A DNA stretch of 64,000 nt from Chloroflexota bacterium (GCA_004295045.1 SHND01000017.1:1-64000), one strand, 5' to 3'; counted from the first letter of the stretch, positions 8,765-18,149 are shown. The notes: generated from the sequence alone by a model not told the origin. Made by a program: numbers and translations.

Positions 8765-9991
8765 ATGCACATCGTTCTCGCCAATCAATGGTTTCCGCCC
8801 GAAAGTGGCTGGGGCGGCGTGGCAATGTGGAATTATGCGCTCGCGCGCGCATTGGTTGCGCTGGGGCATACTGTTACCGTTCTCACCGCGCAGTCGAATC
8901 CATCAAGCCCGCGCTGCGAGGACCGCCATGGGATTTCGATTCGGCGTTTGCCGACGCGCCAAGTGTATCGCTGGCAAAGATTGCCCGGAGTTGGTTATTA
9001 TGCGCGCGAACTCTTTCAACTTGAATACGCGCGTCGTGTGGCGCAGGCGCTGCGCGTGTTATATCGCGCACATCCGTTTGATGTGGTGGAGTTTGCGGAG
9101 GTGAATGCAGAAGGATATTTTTATGCGCGCCAGCCGTTGACACCTTTGGTTGTGCGATGTCATACGCCAACTTTTGTATTGCAAAAGCATTATGCCTCCG
9201 CCGAAATGCCTTTTGACACGCGCTTGACCGCGCACTCTGAGAAATACTTGATTCGACATGCCCATGCCCTTACTGCACCCTCTCAAGATATGGCAAATGT
9301 GATTGGTCAAGCATGTGGATTTCCGAGCCAGCGTATTACCGTTATTCCCAATGCGCTCGAGTGGAAGGAATTTCAGACCGATGTCCGGGAACGCTCCGCA
9401 AAAGAATTGGTTGTTCTGCATGTTGGGCGTTTGGAACGGGTGAAAGGAGTTGTAATCCTTGCACAAGCTATCCCGCAGATACTGGCGCAGATTCCGGAAA
9501 TTCGATTTGTTTTTGTTGGGGCGGATTTTCGAACCGCACGCGGCGTTTACCAGCGAGGGGAATTGGAAGAATATTTTGCCGCGAAAGGCGTTAGCGACCG
9601 GGTGGAATTTACAGGCAAAGTGGAACAACATACACTCCTCGAATGGTACAAGCGCGCAGATATTTGCGTTGTTCCGACGCTGAACTATGAAAGCTTTTCC
9701 TATACCTGCGCGCAGGCGATGGCGGCGGGTAAGCCAATTATCGCAACCCGAATTGGAGGAATTTCCGAAACGGTTGATGATGGGCAAAACGGTCTGTTGG
9801 TCGAACCGGGAAATGCGACGGAATTGGCAAACGCACTGGTGGTTCTCGCACGCGATCCGGAGCGGCGCGCAGAAATGGGACGCGCAGGACGCGCCAAAGT
9901 GGCGTGCGAGTTCGACCCGCGCCGCGTCGCCGGGCGCAATCTGCAGGTGTACGAGACCGCGCGCGCGAGGTTCAAGAGCGCCGCGCCATGA
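8765..9991 (+). CDS. Glycosyltransferase family 4
   Basis: GT4 with HIVLANQWFPPESGWGG at the N-terminus, hinge VVLHVGRLERVKGVVILAQ and PTLNYESFSYTCAQAMAAG, in which the second glutamate of EX7E is replaced by glutamine. Such replacement occurs in active members, so activity cannot be excluded. It ends in an ATGA overlap with the next gene. Confidence 0.88.
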   Translation: MHIVLANQWFPPESGWGGVAMWNYALARALVALGHTVTVLTAQSNPSSPRCEDRHGISIRRLPTRQVYRWQRLPGVGYYARELFQLEYARRVAQALRVLYRAHPFDVVEFAEVNAEGYFYARQPLTPLVVRCHTPTFVLQKHYASAEMPFDTRLTAHSEKYLIRHAHALTAPSQDMANVIGQACGFPSQRITVIPNALEWKEFQTDVRERSAKELVVLHVGRLERVKGVVILAQAIPQILAQIPEIRFVFVGADFRTARGVYQRGELEEYFAAKGVSDRVEFTGKVEQHTLLEWYKRADICVVPTLNYESFSYTCAQAMAAGKPIIATRIGGISETVDDGQNGLLVEPGNATELANALVVLARDPERRAEMGRAGRAKVACEFDPRRVAGRNLQVYETARARFKSAAP

Positions 9992-11115
9992 AAATCCTTT
10001 TGGTCGTTTCCAGCTACCTGCCCAACCTCGGCGGACTGCAAAGTGTGACGAGCGCTCTAGCGCAAGCGTTGGCAGAGCAAGGGCATGACGTGAGCGTGCT
10101 GGCACAGCGTTACCCGCGCGACTTGGATTCCAGCGAAACGATAAACGGTGTGCCTGTGCGGCGACTGTTGTTTCTCGTGCCGCGCTGGAGCCAATTGGCG
10201 CAGCGACGTTTTGATTTATTTCTTGCTGGATTGTTTTATTTTCCTGTCACCTTGTTTCGCCTGATTTCGCTACTGCGCCGCGAACGTCCCGACGTGGTGA
10301 ATCTGCATTTCGTGGGCGCGCCGGCATCGTTCCTGCTCGCCGCGCACGCGCTGAAACCATTCAAGTATGTTGTCTCGCTGCACGGCGATGATGTGCAAGG
10401 ATTGTCACGCGGAACAGCGTTTGATCGTTGGGTGTTTCGTCAAACACTGCGGCGCGCGAATGCGGTGACCGCGTGTTCGCAAGATTTGTTGAATCAAGCG
10501 CTGAAGGTGGATGATACGTTTGCAGGAAAGAGTCAAGTCATAGTCAACGGGATCACTCTGCCCCAAGCCAAGACGATTCAAGTGCAAGATGCTTTGCTTG
10601 GCGTTGGGCGCTTGATGCCTAAAAAGGGATTTGATGTTTTGCTGAACGCGCTCAAGCGCCTAAAGGAAAGGGGGAAAGCCGTTCGACTGGTCTTGATTGG
10701 AGATGGACCGGAACGACAAGCGCTTGAAATATGCGCGGAGAAATTGGCGCTTGCAAGTTCCGTCGAGTTTCGCGGCGCACAGACGCGCGACGCGGTTTAT
10801 GATGCGATGCGCGCGTCCAAGTTGGTCGTTGTGCCGTCGCGCCAAGAACCATTTGGGTTGGTCGCGCTCGAAGCGATGGCGTTGGGCAAGCCGCTCGTCG
10901 CCTCACGCGTCGGCGGACTGATTGACGTGCTTGATGGCGCGGACGCAGAGTTCGTTCCGCCGGACGATGCAGCGGCATTGGCGGACGCGATTGAAATGGC
11001 GCTTGAGCGCATCGAACTCGATCCAAACTATGGGACGCGGAATCGCACGCGCGCCGCGCGTTTCTCGACCGACCGGATGTTGATTCAGTACGAGAAAACC
11101 TATTTCTCATATTGA
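9988..11115 (+). CDS. Glycosyltransferase family 4
   Basis: GT4 with first strand KILLVVSSYLPNLGGLQSV, hinge LLGVGRLMPKKGFDVLLNA and canonical PSRQEPFGLVALEAMALG. ATG 9988 forms a 4-base ATGA overlap with the preceding gene and marks the true start, although an open frame continues upstream. 375 residues, normal for the family. Confidence 0.9.
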   Translation: MKILLVVSSYLPNLGGLQSVTSALAQALAEQGHDVSVLAQRYPRDLDSSETINGVPVRRLLFLVPRWSQLAQRRFDLFLAGLFYFPVTLFRLISLLRRERPDVVNLHFVGAPASFLLAAHALKPFKYVVSLHGDDVQGLSRGTAFDRWVFRQTLRRANAVTACSQDLLNQALKVDDTFAGKSQVIVNGITLPQAKTIQVQDALLGVGRLMPKKGFDVLLNALKRLKERGKAVRLVLIGDGPERQALEICAEKLALASSVEFRGAQTRDAVYDAMRASKLVVVPSRQEPFGLVALEAMALGKPLVASRVGGLIDVLDGADAEFVPPDDAAALADAIEMALERIELDPNYGTRNRTRAARFSTDRMLIQYEKTYFSY

Positions 11116-11135
11116 GACTGAACACGGAGACCTCA

Positions 11136-11816
11136 ATGTGTAATCCCGCATGTATCAACTTTGTAAGAGAATCGCTTGACCTCAGTCAAGTCTCTGGGAA
11201 GGACGTAATCGAAGTAGGAAGTCTTGATGTGAACGGCACAGTCCGCCCATATGTGCAATCGCTAAAGCCCTATAGCTATGTTGGCGTTGACATCACCTCG
11301 GGCCCCGGTGTAGACGAAATTTGCGACGCTTCCCGCTTGTGTGAACGTTTTGGCGAATCGCGTTTTGATGTTGTCATTAGCACAGAGATGATGGAACATA
11401 TCCGCGATTGGCAGGTCGTTACAAATAATCTCAAACAAATCTTGCGCCCCGGTGGCGCTCTCGTCCTCACAACTCGGTCGTTAGGCTTCGAATATCATGG
11501 GTTTCCATATGACTTTTGGCGCTATGAGATTAACGACATGGAGGTCATCTGGAGCGATTTTCTAATCGAAAGGGTCGTTGCTGATCCACTTTCTCCCGGA
11601 GTATTTGTCAAAGCGACCAAGCCCCATTCGTTTCGTGAACGAGACCTATCCAATTATGGGCTGTATTCCATGGTCAAGCAGCAGCGCGTCCCCCAAATAA
11701 CTTGGCTTGACTTTTACAGTTTTCAATTCCGCTATCATCAGAATAGAACTTGGGCGTTGCTGAATCGAATTCCGCACGGCGCATTTCGTCGAACGCGTGC
11801 CTTGCTCAAGATTTGA
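11136..11816 (+). CDS. Class I SAM-dependent methyltransferase
   Basis: A small methyltransferase (226 residues) with motif I DVIEVGSLDVNGTVRPYV, VGVDITSGPGVD, and VVISTEMMEHIRDW followed by LRPGGALVLTTRS. GGAG lies 6 bases before ATG 11136, which makes this the preferred start. It probably methylates a sugar residue of the polymer (inference). The N-terminus contains two closely spaced cysteines (MCNPAC). Confidence 0.78.
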   Translation: MCNPACINFVRESLDLSQVSGKDVIEVGSLDVNGTVRPYVQSLKPYSYVGVDITSGPGVDEICDASRLCERFGESRFDVVISTEMMEHIRDWQVVTNNLKQILRPGGALVLTTRSLGFEYHGFPYDFWRYEINDMEVIWSDFLIERVVADPLSPGVFVKATKPHSFRERDLSNYGLYSMVKQQRVPQITWLDFYSFQFRYHQNRTWALLNRIPHGAFRRTRALLKI

Positions 11817-11841
11817 CTTGGCTCTTTGAGATCGAATTTCA

Positions 11842-12774
11842 ATGGAAACACCACTGCCGCTCGTCTCAGTTGTTCTACCCGTCTATAACGGAATGCGGTT
11901 CTTGGCAGAGGCGGTTGAATCAATTCTTAATCAAACGTACACCGAGATTGAGCTCATTGTCGTAAATGACGGCTCGTCTGATGCATCTGCCAAGTTTTTG
12001 CGCGACCACCAAGAACAAGACAGCCGAATCCGGTATCTTGAACACGCTCAAAATCGCGGAATCGCAGCTGCTTATAACACAGGTATTTCCGCGTGTCGGG
12101 GGCGATTTATTGCCTTTCATGAGCAGGATGATCTTTCTGTGCCTCATCGCATTAGCTGGGAGATGCATTACATCAAAGAATCTGGGGCAGCGCTAATCTC
12201 ATCGCGAGTTGGGTGGATGAATGAGCAAGAACAGATTTATTACTATTGGCCCCCGGACCTGAACGAGAACGAGATTTGGGTTCCAAGTAAAGAGCGATAT
12301 TTCGAATTGCTGATTCACCAAACGCGCATCGCAAATGCAACAACATTGCTGGATCGGGAGAGTATCCATCCAGAGGATTTGATATTTGACGAGCAGTTCC
12401 GCCGCAGCGGCCAAGACTGGGATCTTCATTTGCGATTGATAAAAAAATATTCAATTATGCGTCTCTGTGATCCACTTGTGTACATGCGGCGGTACAAAGA
12501 TCATATCTCTGCGACCACACAGCGAATGAATGTATTCAAGGATAATCGACGCTTACTTGTCAAGCATACTAAATTGAATACAAGAACCCTGAGGAGTGCA
12601 GCTTATCTACTCCATGCCTGGTCAAACGAGTTTGTGCTTGAAGCGCGATATTATCGCGGACTCAAAGGATTCGGCTTGGGAACACTTGCGTTGATGAGCT
12701 GTCCGCCCAATCCAAATGCTTGGCATTCATTTGGAAATGCACTACGAATTCCGTTTGCAAGGAGACCCAAGTAG
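11842..12774 (+). CDS. Glycosyltransferase family 2
   Basis: GT-A glycosyltransferase: SVVLPVYNGMRFLAEAVES, ELIVVNDGSSDAS, and the metal-binding pattern FHEQDDLSVPHR (QDD for DxD). 310 residues; the C-terminal ~100 residues are helical and basic. It abuts the following gene with no gap, implying shared transcription. Confidence 0.86.
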   Translation: METPLPLVSVVLPVYNGMRFLAEAVESILNQTYTEIELIVVNDGSSDASAKFLRDHQEQDSRIRYLEHAQNRGIAAAYNTGISACRGRFIAFHEQDDLSVPHRISWEMHYIKESGAALISSRVGWMNEQEQIYYYWPPDLNENEIWVPSKERYFELLIHQTRIANATTLLDRESIHPEDLIFDEQFRRSGQDWDLHLRLIKKYSIMRLCDPLVYMRRYKDHISATTQRMNVFKDNRRLLVKHTKLNTRTLRSAAYLLHAWSNEFVLEARYYRGLKGFGLGTLALMSCPPNPNAWHSFGNALRIPFARRPK

Positions 12775-13440
12775 ATGTATCGCCTTCGCCGGTTTCTGTT
12801 CACGCGAGTGAGTGATTTTGCCACGTGGCTTTTTCATCGTGTGTTCTATGCGTATGGTGATTACAAGGGAACATGGATGAATACCACATGGATGGGTACG
12901 CGCATTTATAAATCGCCGTTTGATATGTGGGTTTATCAGGAGATTCTGTTTGAGAAACGTCCCGATCTCGTCATCGAGACTGGAACAGCATTTGGCGGGT
13001 CGGCACTGTACTTGGCACATCTAATGGATATTCTAAATCATGGTGAGATTGTTACGATAGACGTAGTTGCGAATCCGGTTCCCGTTCATCCTCGAATAAC
13101 CTACATCAACGGTTCTTCGACAGATCAAGCTATAGTTGACTTGGTTAAAGGGCGTTGCGAGAACAAGAGCGTGATGGTGATTCTCGATTCTGAACATACT
13201 ATGAGACATGTGCTTGATGAATTGACGGTTTATTCACAAGTTGTCACCCCCAACCAATATTTGATTGTCGAGGATACAAATATCAATGGGCATCCGGTAC
13301 ACAAGCGCTTTGGACCGGGACCTTGGGAAGCTGTTCAGGGCTTTCGAGCGGAACATTCGCAATTCCAAATCGATAAATCACGAGAAAAATTTCTGATGTC
13401 ATTCAATCCTGGTGGCTTTTTACTCAAGTCCACTGAATAA
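12775..13440 (+). CDS. CmcI-like (cephalosporin hydroxylase family) methyltransferase-fold enzyme
   Basis: The protein has the CmcI hallmarks: YKSPFDMWVYQEIL, then LVIETGTAFGGSALYLA (SAM-binding loop), VTIDVVA, VMVILDSEHTMRHVLDEL (the conserved D-S-x-H) and IVEDTNINGHPV. In polysaccharide and natural-product clusters this family acts as a SAM-dependent O-methyltransferase despite the hydroxylase name (family knowledge). 221 residues, full length. It is preceded by a GT2 and followed by another methyltransferase. Confidence 0.82.
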   Translation: MYRLRRFLFTRVSDFATWLFHRVFYAYGDYKGTWMNTTWMGTRIYKSPFDMWVYQEILFEKRPDLVIETGTAFGGSALYLAHLMDILNHGEIVTIDVVANPVPVHPRITYINGSSTDQAIVDLVKGRCENKSVMVILDSEHTMRHVLDELTVYSQVVTPNQYLIVEDTNINGHPVHKRFGPGPWEAVQGFRAEHSQFQIDKSREKFLMSFNPGGFLLKSTE

Positions 13441-13472
13441 TTTGATCCTTCAGGTTACCAGGAAATGTTGCA

Positions 13473-14240
13473 ATGATCTCACGGCTAGGCAGATACATTC
13501 ACAGATTTGCTAAAGATGCTCAATACCGCAATAAAGTGTTTGTGTGGTTTAGGCAAGGCAAGTTTGCTTACCCGATACGCGCCTGGCTGGATAATCGCGG
13601 CCTAGTTCTTGCTAACCTCTTTGCCAAACAACCGCGAGTGCATTGTTTAATCTGTGGTTATGAGGGGCTTGACTTTGAATCATACGCCACAATGCAGCGT
13701 TACGCTCCACATGCGCGTTGCCCTCAATGTGGTTCTTCGCCGCGGTATCGCGCCCTTGCTCAATTGTTGACACAACGAAGGATGATCGGTGATGGCAAAA
13801 TGTGCCTTGAAGTTGCACCGGGCAAGCACTTTGGAAAGTGGATGCAGAGTATGGAAACGCGATATTTTTCCATAGACTTGGGCGCCCTGCCGGCGATGGC
13901 AAAAATGGATGTTCAAGCGCTTGCGTTCGATCAGGATGTGTTTGATCTGATCATTTGTTTTCATGTCTTGGAGATGGTCCCCGATTGGAAACAAGCGCTC
14001 GCCGAATATCATCGAACCTTATGCAATGACGGGATTCTCATTCTTTCCGAGTCCTATCTTTGGGGTCAGCCCAAGACGATAGACTTTTCGACCGATGAAG
14101 TGTTTTCCGGCGACCCGCTGCGTCGCTTTGGCGATGACCTTGTTCAAGCTCTCAAGGGAACGGGTTTTCAGGTCGAAACATTCGATTATTTGGGCAAATA
14201 TGATGCATCGGGTGATTACTTTTTTATTTGCACAAGATGA
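13473..14240 (+). CDS. Methyltransferase with an N-terminal zinc ribbon
   Basis: Residues around 50-90 carry two CxxC knuckles (CLICGYE and CPQCGSSPRYR), forming a likely zinc ribbon. A degenerate methyltransferase domain follows, with CLEVAPGKHFGKW as the SAM loop and LIICFHVLEMVPDWKQAL. This architecture is recurrent in bacterial surface-glycan clusters; the substrate is not known. 255 residues. Confidence 0.72.
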   Translation: MISRLGRYIHRFAKDAQYRNKVFVWFRQGKFAYPIRAWLDNRGLVLANLFAKQPRVHCLICGYEGLDFESYATMQRYAPHARCPQCGSSPRYRALAQLLTQRRMIGDGKMCLEVAPGKHFGKWMQSMETRYFSIDLGALPAMAKMDVQALAFDQDVFDLIICFHVLEMVPDWKQALAEYHRTLCNDGILILSESYLWGQPKTIDFSTDEVFSGDPLRRFGDDLVQALKGTGFQVETFDYLGKYDASGDYFFICTR

Positions 14241-14246
14241 ATAAAA

Positions 14247-15020
14247 ATGTTGCCCCCCTTTTTCAATATTTATAACTATGTCATATGCAATCGTCTGCGC
14301 ATCTTGATGTATCACAGGATTGCGGATGATTCGCCAGATCGGCTGACGATTTCTCCCAAGCTGTTTCAGCAAGAAATGGAATATCTCGCGGCGAATGGCT
14401 TTCACGTCATCTCGCTACAAGAAGCGCGCGAGCGCCTTGCAGCAAACGCGGATTTGAAAAAGCAGATTGCGCTGACCTTTGACGATGGTTATTTAGATTT
14501 CTTGACCAACGCTGCGCCGATTTTGCGACAGTTGAAATTTTCCGCGACCCTTTTCATTGTCACGGGGGCAATCGGTTCGCACGCGCATTGGAGTTCGGTG
14601 GACAAGCGTCAGCGCTTGCTCGATAAAGAACAGCTGTTAGAATTGCGCGCGCAAGGATTTCAACTCGGCAGTCACACCGTCACGCATCCCGATTTGACCG
14701 CGCAAAGCGACTCGCAGCTTGCCGATGAATTGAAGCGTTCGCGTGACGCGGTGTGTGCGCTCGGCGAAATGTTTGTCCCATTCGCGTATCCGGGCGGAAG
14801 TTTTACGCGGCGCGAACGTGACGCAGTGGAACGCGCGAGGTATGATTGCGCCGTCATCGTCGGCGGACGTTGGGGCAACGGACGTGAAACGGATCGTTTT
14901 TTATTGAAACGCGAACCGATGCTCGCGTCCGATTCGTTGGCTTGGTTCAAGAAACGCGTGAATGGGTATTACGAAGGTCATTATTTGTGGGCGCGCGCAC
15001 GGAGGATGAAGACGCGATGA
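14247..15020 (+). CDS. Polysaccharide deacetylase (NodB/CE4 domain)
   Basis: A carbohydrate esterase 4 domain: YHRIADD at the N-terminus, motif 1 LTFDDGYLDF (catalytic base and metal aspartates), motif 2 GSHTVTHPDLT (SH-x3-H) and motif 3 FAYPGGSFTRRE. It would remove N-acetyl groups from amino sugars of the polymer or of peptidoglycan. No signal peptide is visible, suggesting cytoplasmic or membrane-associated action on a lipid-linked intermediate. It overlaps the next start by 4 bases. Confidence 0.87.
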   Translation: MLPPFFNIYNYVICNRLRILMYHRIADDSPDRLTISPKLFQQEMEYLAANGFHVISLQEARERLAANADLKKQIALTFDDGYLDFLTNAAPILRQLKFSATLFIVTGAIGSHAHWSSVDKRQRLLDKEQLLELRAQGFQLGSHTVTHPDLTAQSDSQLADELKRSRDAVCALGEMFVPFAYPGGSFTRRERDAVERARYDCAVIVGGRWGNGRETDRFLLKREPMLASDSLAWFKKRVNGYYEGHYLWARARRMKTR

Positions 15021-15706
15021 GGCGAGATCCTTTTTACATCAAACGATATGCAAAATGGAATCCCAAACGTTTGTTGCCTACTTTGCGGGGACGCTTGGAG
15101 AATCGCGTTTCTTTCTATCGCTTTGCATCCTATGCACTTCCCATAAAGTCTGTTGATGCTCTGCCAGTGCTAAACTATGAGCCAGATTGGGCGAATACCG
15201 CCCTACGGCGGCCAGACATGCAATATCTTTGGTGGGCTTGGCAAATCTGCGAATCTGAAAAGATTCCGGGCGCATGTATAGAGGTGGGATGTTTTCGCGG
15301 CGTGACTACGCGTTTCTTGGCGCAGACCATAAACCCGCGTCCTATGTTCGCGGTTGATCCTTATCGCGGGTACGTCGGCGACGAGCGCAATTACGAATTC
15401 TTTTGTCGCAACATCCAAGATTTGGAAAACATTTGTCATTTACATTTGACTTCGGGCGACGCGTTTCGCGCATGGCGATATGGACCAGTGGCAATGGTAT
15501 TCATTGACGCTGTGCATGATTATTCAAATACGCGATTTGATATCGAGGCGTGGGGCAGCTTATTGTCGCCCCGAGGAATCATCGCCGCGCATGATACGGA
15601 CAATCGCTGTTTTGCGGGTACGCGCCGCGCAGTTTATGAGGCGACACGGCATGGTTATGATTTGTTGGCGCATCCATCAAACCTGACTTTTTTGCGAAAA
15701 TGGTAG
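15017..15706 (+). CDS. Methyltransferase of the Methyltransf_24 type
   Basis: The SAM-binding loop is ACIEVGCFRGVTTRFLAQ. It is followed by FAVDPYRGYVG and AMVFIDAVHDYSNTRFD with the acid/His pair, and GIIAAHDTD, the pattern of Methyltransf_24/CmcI-related enzymes. ATG 15017 overlaps the preceding stop (ATGA). This is the last gene before the toxin-antitoxin insertion. Confidence 0.75.
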   Translation: MRRDPFYIKRYAKWNPKRLLPTLRGRLENRVSFYRFASYALPIKSVDALPVLNYEPDWANTALRRPDMQYLWWAWQICESEKIPGACIEVGCFRGVTTRFLAQTINPRPMFAVDPYRGYVGDERNYEFFCRNIQDLENICHLHLTSGDAFRAWRYGPVAMVFIDAVHDYSNTRFDIEAWGSLLSPRGIIAAHDTDNRCFAGTRRAVYEATRHGYDLLAHPSNLTFLRKW

Positions 15707-15774
15707 ACGGCATCTGGGCAAGATAGACAAGTAGATTGATGTGACGCTTATGCTTTCAATGTGATAGTATTTCA

Positions 15775-15803
15775 TTGCAATAAATTGCCATTTATGGTAA
15801 TCT
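15775..15803 (+). promoter_or_regulatory. Promoter of the AbiE pair, overlapping an inverted-repeat operator
   Basis: TTGCAA (15775-15780), a 17-base spacer and TAATCT (15798-15803) make a good sigma-70-type promoter. Transcription would begin about 15810, the first base of the ATG, giving a leaderless mRNA. ATTGCCAT (15784-15791) and ATGGTAAT (15794-15801) form an 8-base inverted repeat with one mismatch in the spacer and -10 region, a suitable site for autorepression by the antitoxin. Confidence 0.55.
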
Positions 15804-15809
15804 ATTCGC

Positions 15810-16442
15810 ATGGAATTTGGCAGATTGTTGGAAATCGTCGGCGCGGAACCGGTTTTTGAAACAGGGCTGCTGCTGGCGGGCGAGGTCAAGCCGCAGGACG
15901 TACGACGGCAGTTGACGCGTTGGACCAAGGCAGGGCGGCTCTATCAACTGCGCCGCGGCGTCTATGCGCTTGCGCCGCCCTATACCAAGACCAAACCCCA
16001 CCCGTTTCTTGTCGCCAATCAGTTGGTGCGTCCCTCTTACGTCACCGCGCAAGCGGCGCTCGCCTACTATGGCATGATTCCGGAATATGTGCCGGTCGTT
16101 ACCAGTGTGACGACTGCGCGCCCCGGACGCTGGAAAACTCCTCTGGGCATTTTCGAATACCGCCATCTGCAAAACGCTTTGTGGCGCGGTTTTCGGCAAG
16201 TCGAGGTGAGTTCTGGACACAAAGCATTTATCGCCTCGCCCGAAAAAGCGCTACTCGACCTCATTTACTTGAATCCCGACGGCGACACGCGCGCCTATCT
16301 GGAGGAGCTGCGGCTGCAAAATTTGGAGCAAATAGACTGGCAAGCATTGGAACGTCTGGCGCTAACTCCAAAACTGCGCCGCGCCGCCAAACGTCTCTCT
16401 GCGCTGGCAGTCCAAGCACAAGACGCGTTCGAGACAATGTGA
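15810..16442 (+). CDS. abiEi: AbiEi-family antitoxin / transcriptional repressor
   Basis: The type IV antitoxin of the AbiE system. Residues ~20-55 form a winged helix (KPQDVRRQLTRWTKAGRLYQ, then LRRGVYAL). The AbiEi core follows, with YVTAQAALAYYGMIPE and ASPEKALLDLIYL. Known AbiEi proteins repress their own promoter and neutralise the AbiEii nucleotidyltransferase; here a matching inverted repeat sits on the promoter. 210 residues. It ends in an overlap with the toxin gene. Confidence 0.86.
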   Translation: MEFGRLLEIVGAEPVFETGLLLAGEVKPQDVRRQLTRWTKAGRLYQLRRGVYALAPPYTKTKPHPFLVANQLVRPSYVTAQAALAYYGMIPEYVPVVTSVTTARPGRWKTPLGIFEYRHLQNALWRGFRQVEVSSGHKAFIASPEKALLDLIYLNPDGDTRAYLEELRLQNLEQIDWQALERLALTPKLRRAAKRLSALAVQAQDAFETM

Positions 16443-17254
16443 AAGATTATCTCGTCGAATTGACACGTGCCGCGCCGACGCCCGCCCACGCGCGCAATAT
16501 TGCCCGCGAATATTTGCAAGCGCGTATTCTGGGTTCGCTCCAACGCGCGGGCGCGATGATTCCGCTTGCTTTTCACGGCGGAACCGCGCTGCGCTTTTTA
16601 TTCAATGCGCCGCGTTATTCGGAAGATTTGGATTTTGCGCTGGAGCGTGAACCGGCGCGTTATACTTTCCGCGCCTATTTGGAAGCGCTGCGCGCCGAGT
16701 TTGCGCGTGAGGGCTATGCGGTTGAACTCAAGGTGAATGACCGCAAGACGGTGCACAGCGCATTCGTGCGCTTTCCGGGCTTGCTGTACGAACTTGGATT
16801 GGCGCCGCAGCGCGGCGCAATGCTCGCCGTCAAATTGGAAGTTGACACCCGTCCGCCGGAGGGTGCTAACCTAACGACGACAGTCGTGCGCCGCCACGTG
16901 ATTTTGCAATTGCAGCATCATGACCGCGCGTCGCTGTTGGCGGGAAAATTGCACGCGCTCTTGCAGCGTCCTTTTCTCAAAGGGCGCGATGTCTTTGATT
17001 TGGTATGGTATCTCGGCGACCGAACGTGGTCCCCGCCGAATCTGACGCTGCTCAATCACGCCCTCGCGCAAAGCGGTTGGCAGGGCGAGCGCGTGGACGA
17101 AAAAAATTGGCGCAATATTGTGTGGCGTTCTTTGCGCGGGTTGGACTGGCAAAATGTGGCGAATGATGTGCGCCCCTTTCTCGAATCGAGCGGCGATGCT
17201 GAATTGTTGACGCGTGAGAATGTAGAGCGCGTGTTATTGGGAACAAATGGTTGA
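16439..17254 (+). CDS. abiEii: AbiEii-family nucleotidyltransferase toxin
   Basis: A DNA-polymerase-beta-type nucleotidyltransferase: FHGGTALRFLFNAPRYSEDL, with G-G-T and the D-L-D metal ligands just after, near residues 44-66, and the downstream motif KLHALLQRPFLKGRDVFDLV (K-x-x-D-x-x-D/W). Related toxins add nucleotides to tRNA. The preferred start is GTG 16439, overlapping the antitoxin stop by 4 bases; an upstream open frame is only a shadow of the antitoxin. Its 3' end overlaps the next glycosyltransferase gene by 8 bases. Confidence 0.86.
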   Translation: MKDYLVELTRAAPTPAHARNIAREYLQARILGSLQRAGAMIPLAFHGGTALRFLFNAPRYSEDLDFALEREPARYTFRAYLEALRAEFAREGYAVELKVNDRKTVHSAFVRFPGLLYELGLAPQRGAMLAVKLEVDTRPPEGANLTTTVVRRHVILQLQHHDRASLLAGKLHALLQRPFLKGRDVFDLVWYLGDRTWSPPNLTLLNHALAQSGWQGERVDEKNWRNIVWRSLRGLDWQNVANDVRPFLESSGDAELLTRENVERVLLGTNG

Positions 17255-18149
17255 GACGCTTTCGGTGTTGATTTGCACCTACAACCGCCCCGACATGCTC
17301 GCGCGATGCCTCGACGCGCTGCTTTGCCGCACGGCGGAAAAACCCGACGAGGTTGTGATTGTGAACGGCGGCGATGAACGGACGGACCGGATTGTGGAAG
17401 GACGAAGGCAGAAGGCGGAAAACAGTATCCAAATCAAATTGCTCAAGACCGCCAACAAAAATCTTGCCGCCTCGCGCAATGTCGGTTTGCCGCACTGCAC
17501 AGGCGATATTGTTGCGATGACCGACGATGACGCGGAGGTGTTTCCCGATTGGGTCGCGCGAATGAAACAACTTCACGCGGAACATCCCGAAGCGGGCGCG
17601 GTGGGCGGCGCGATTGTTGGCGCGCAAGCCGATTCTTTTATCAGTCGTTTGTCGGATCAGGTAACGTTTAGCGCGTATCCGACCGCGCGGTATGTGCGGA
17701 CGGTGCCGGGAGTCAATGTTTCGTACAAGCGCGATATAATTGAACACATTGGACCACAAGATGAAACGCTCTTTCGCGGCGAAGACGTGGATTATAATTG
17801 GCGCATCAAAAAATTGGGTTACGAAATCTATTATGATCCCTCGGTGCGCGTTCTCCATCACCATCGCCCGACGCTGTCCAGGTTTTTGAATCAACATTAC
17901 ATGTACGGACGCGCGTATTATTTGGTGCGGCGCAAACATCCCGAAATGTATTGTGTATATCCGCACGCGCTGGCGCGACCCAAAGATTTTTTTAAAGGTG
18001 TGAATTTTGTAGCGGCGGCATTTTATGAGCCGTTCATTTATGCGGCGCGAATGAATGGGCTAGCCGATAAACTGCTCGCTTATCCGCTTTTGTTGGCGAA
18101 TCAACTGAGCTGGCGCGGCGGGATGATACGGCAAAAACTGCTGCCGTAA
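17247..18149 (+). CDS. Glycosyltransferase family 2
   Basis: GT2 with SVLICTYNRPDMLARCLDA, VAMTDDDAEVFPDW (DDD metal site) and RGEDVDYNWRIKKLG (ED motif). The C-terminal ~60 residues are helical and may touch the membrane. Between strands 2 and 3 the segment VEGRRQKAENSIQ is encoded by a purine-rich near-repeat (17396-17424) that may be a small word-repeat insertion. The start overlaps the AbiEii stop by 8 bases, so it is probably translated from the toxin transcript. Confidence 0.86.
   Translation: MVETLSVLICTYNRPDMLARCLDALLCRTAEKPDEVVIVNGGDERTDRIVEGRRQKAENSIQIKLLKTANKNLAASRNVGLPHCTGDIVAMTDDDAEVFPDWVARMKQLHAEHPEAGAVGGAIVGAQADSFISRLSDQVTFSAYPTARYVRTVPGVNVSYKRDIIEHIGPQDETLFRGEDVDYNWRIKKLGYEIYYDPSVRVLHHHRPTLSRFLNQHYMYGRAYYLVRRKHPEMYCVYPHALARPKDFFKGVNFVAAAFYEPFIYAARMNGLADKLLAYPLLLANQLSWRGGMIRQKLLP

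Noticed and set aside
15920..16438. Longer N-terminus for the AbiEii protein
   Set aside because: The upstream open frame is a shadow of the antitoxin gene, with low-complexity residues. GTG 16439 with a 4-base overlap fits family length and motif spacing.
17396..17424. Purine-rich tract in the GT2 gene at 17247 as another word repeat
   Set aside because: Only two to three degenerate units; too short to separate from ordinary coding sequence, so noted in the gene entry only.
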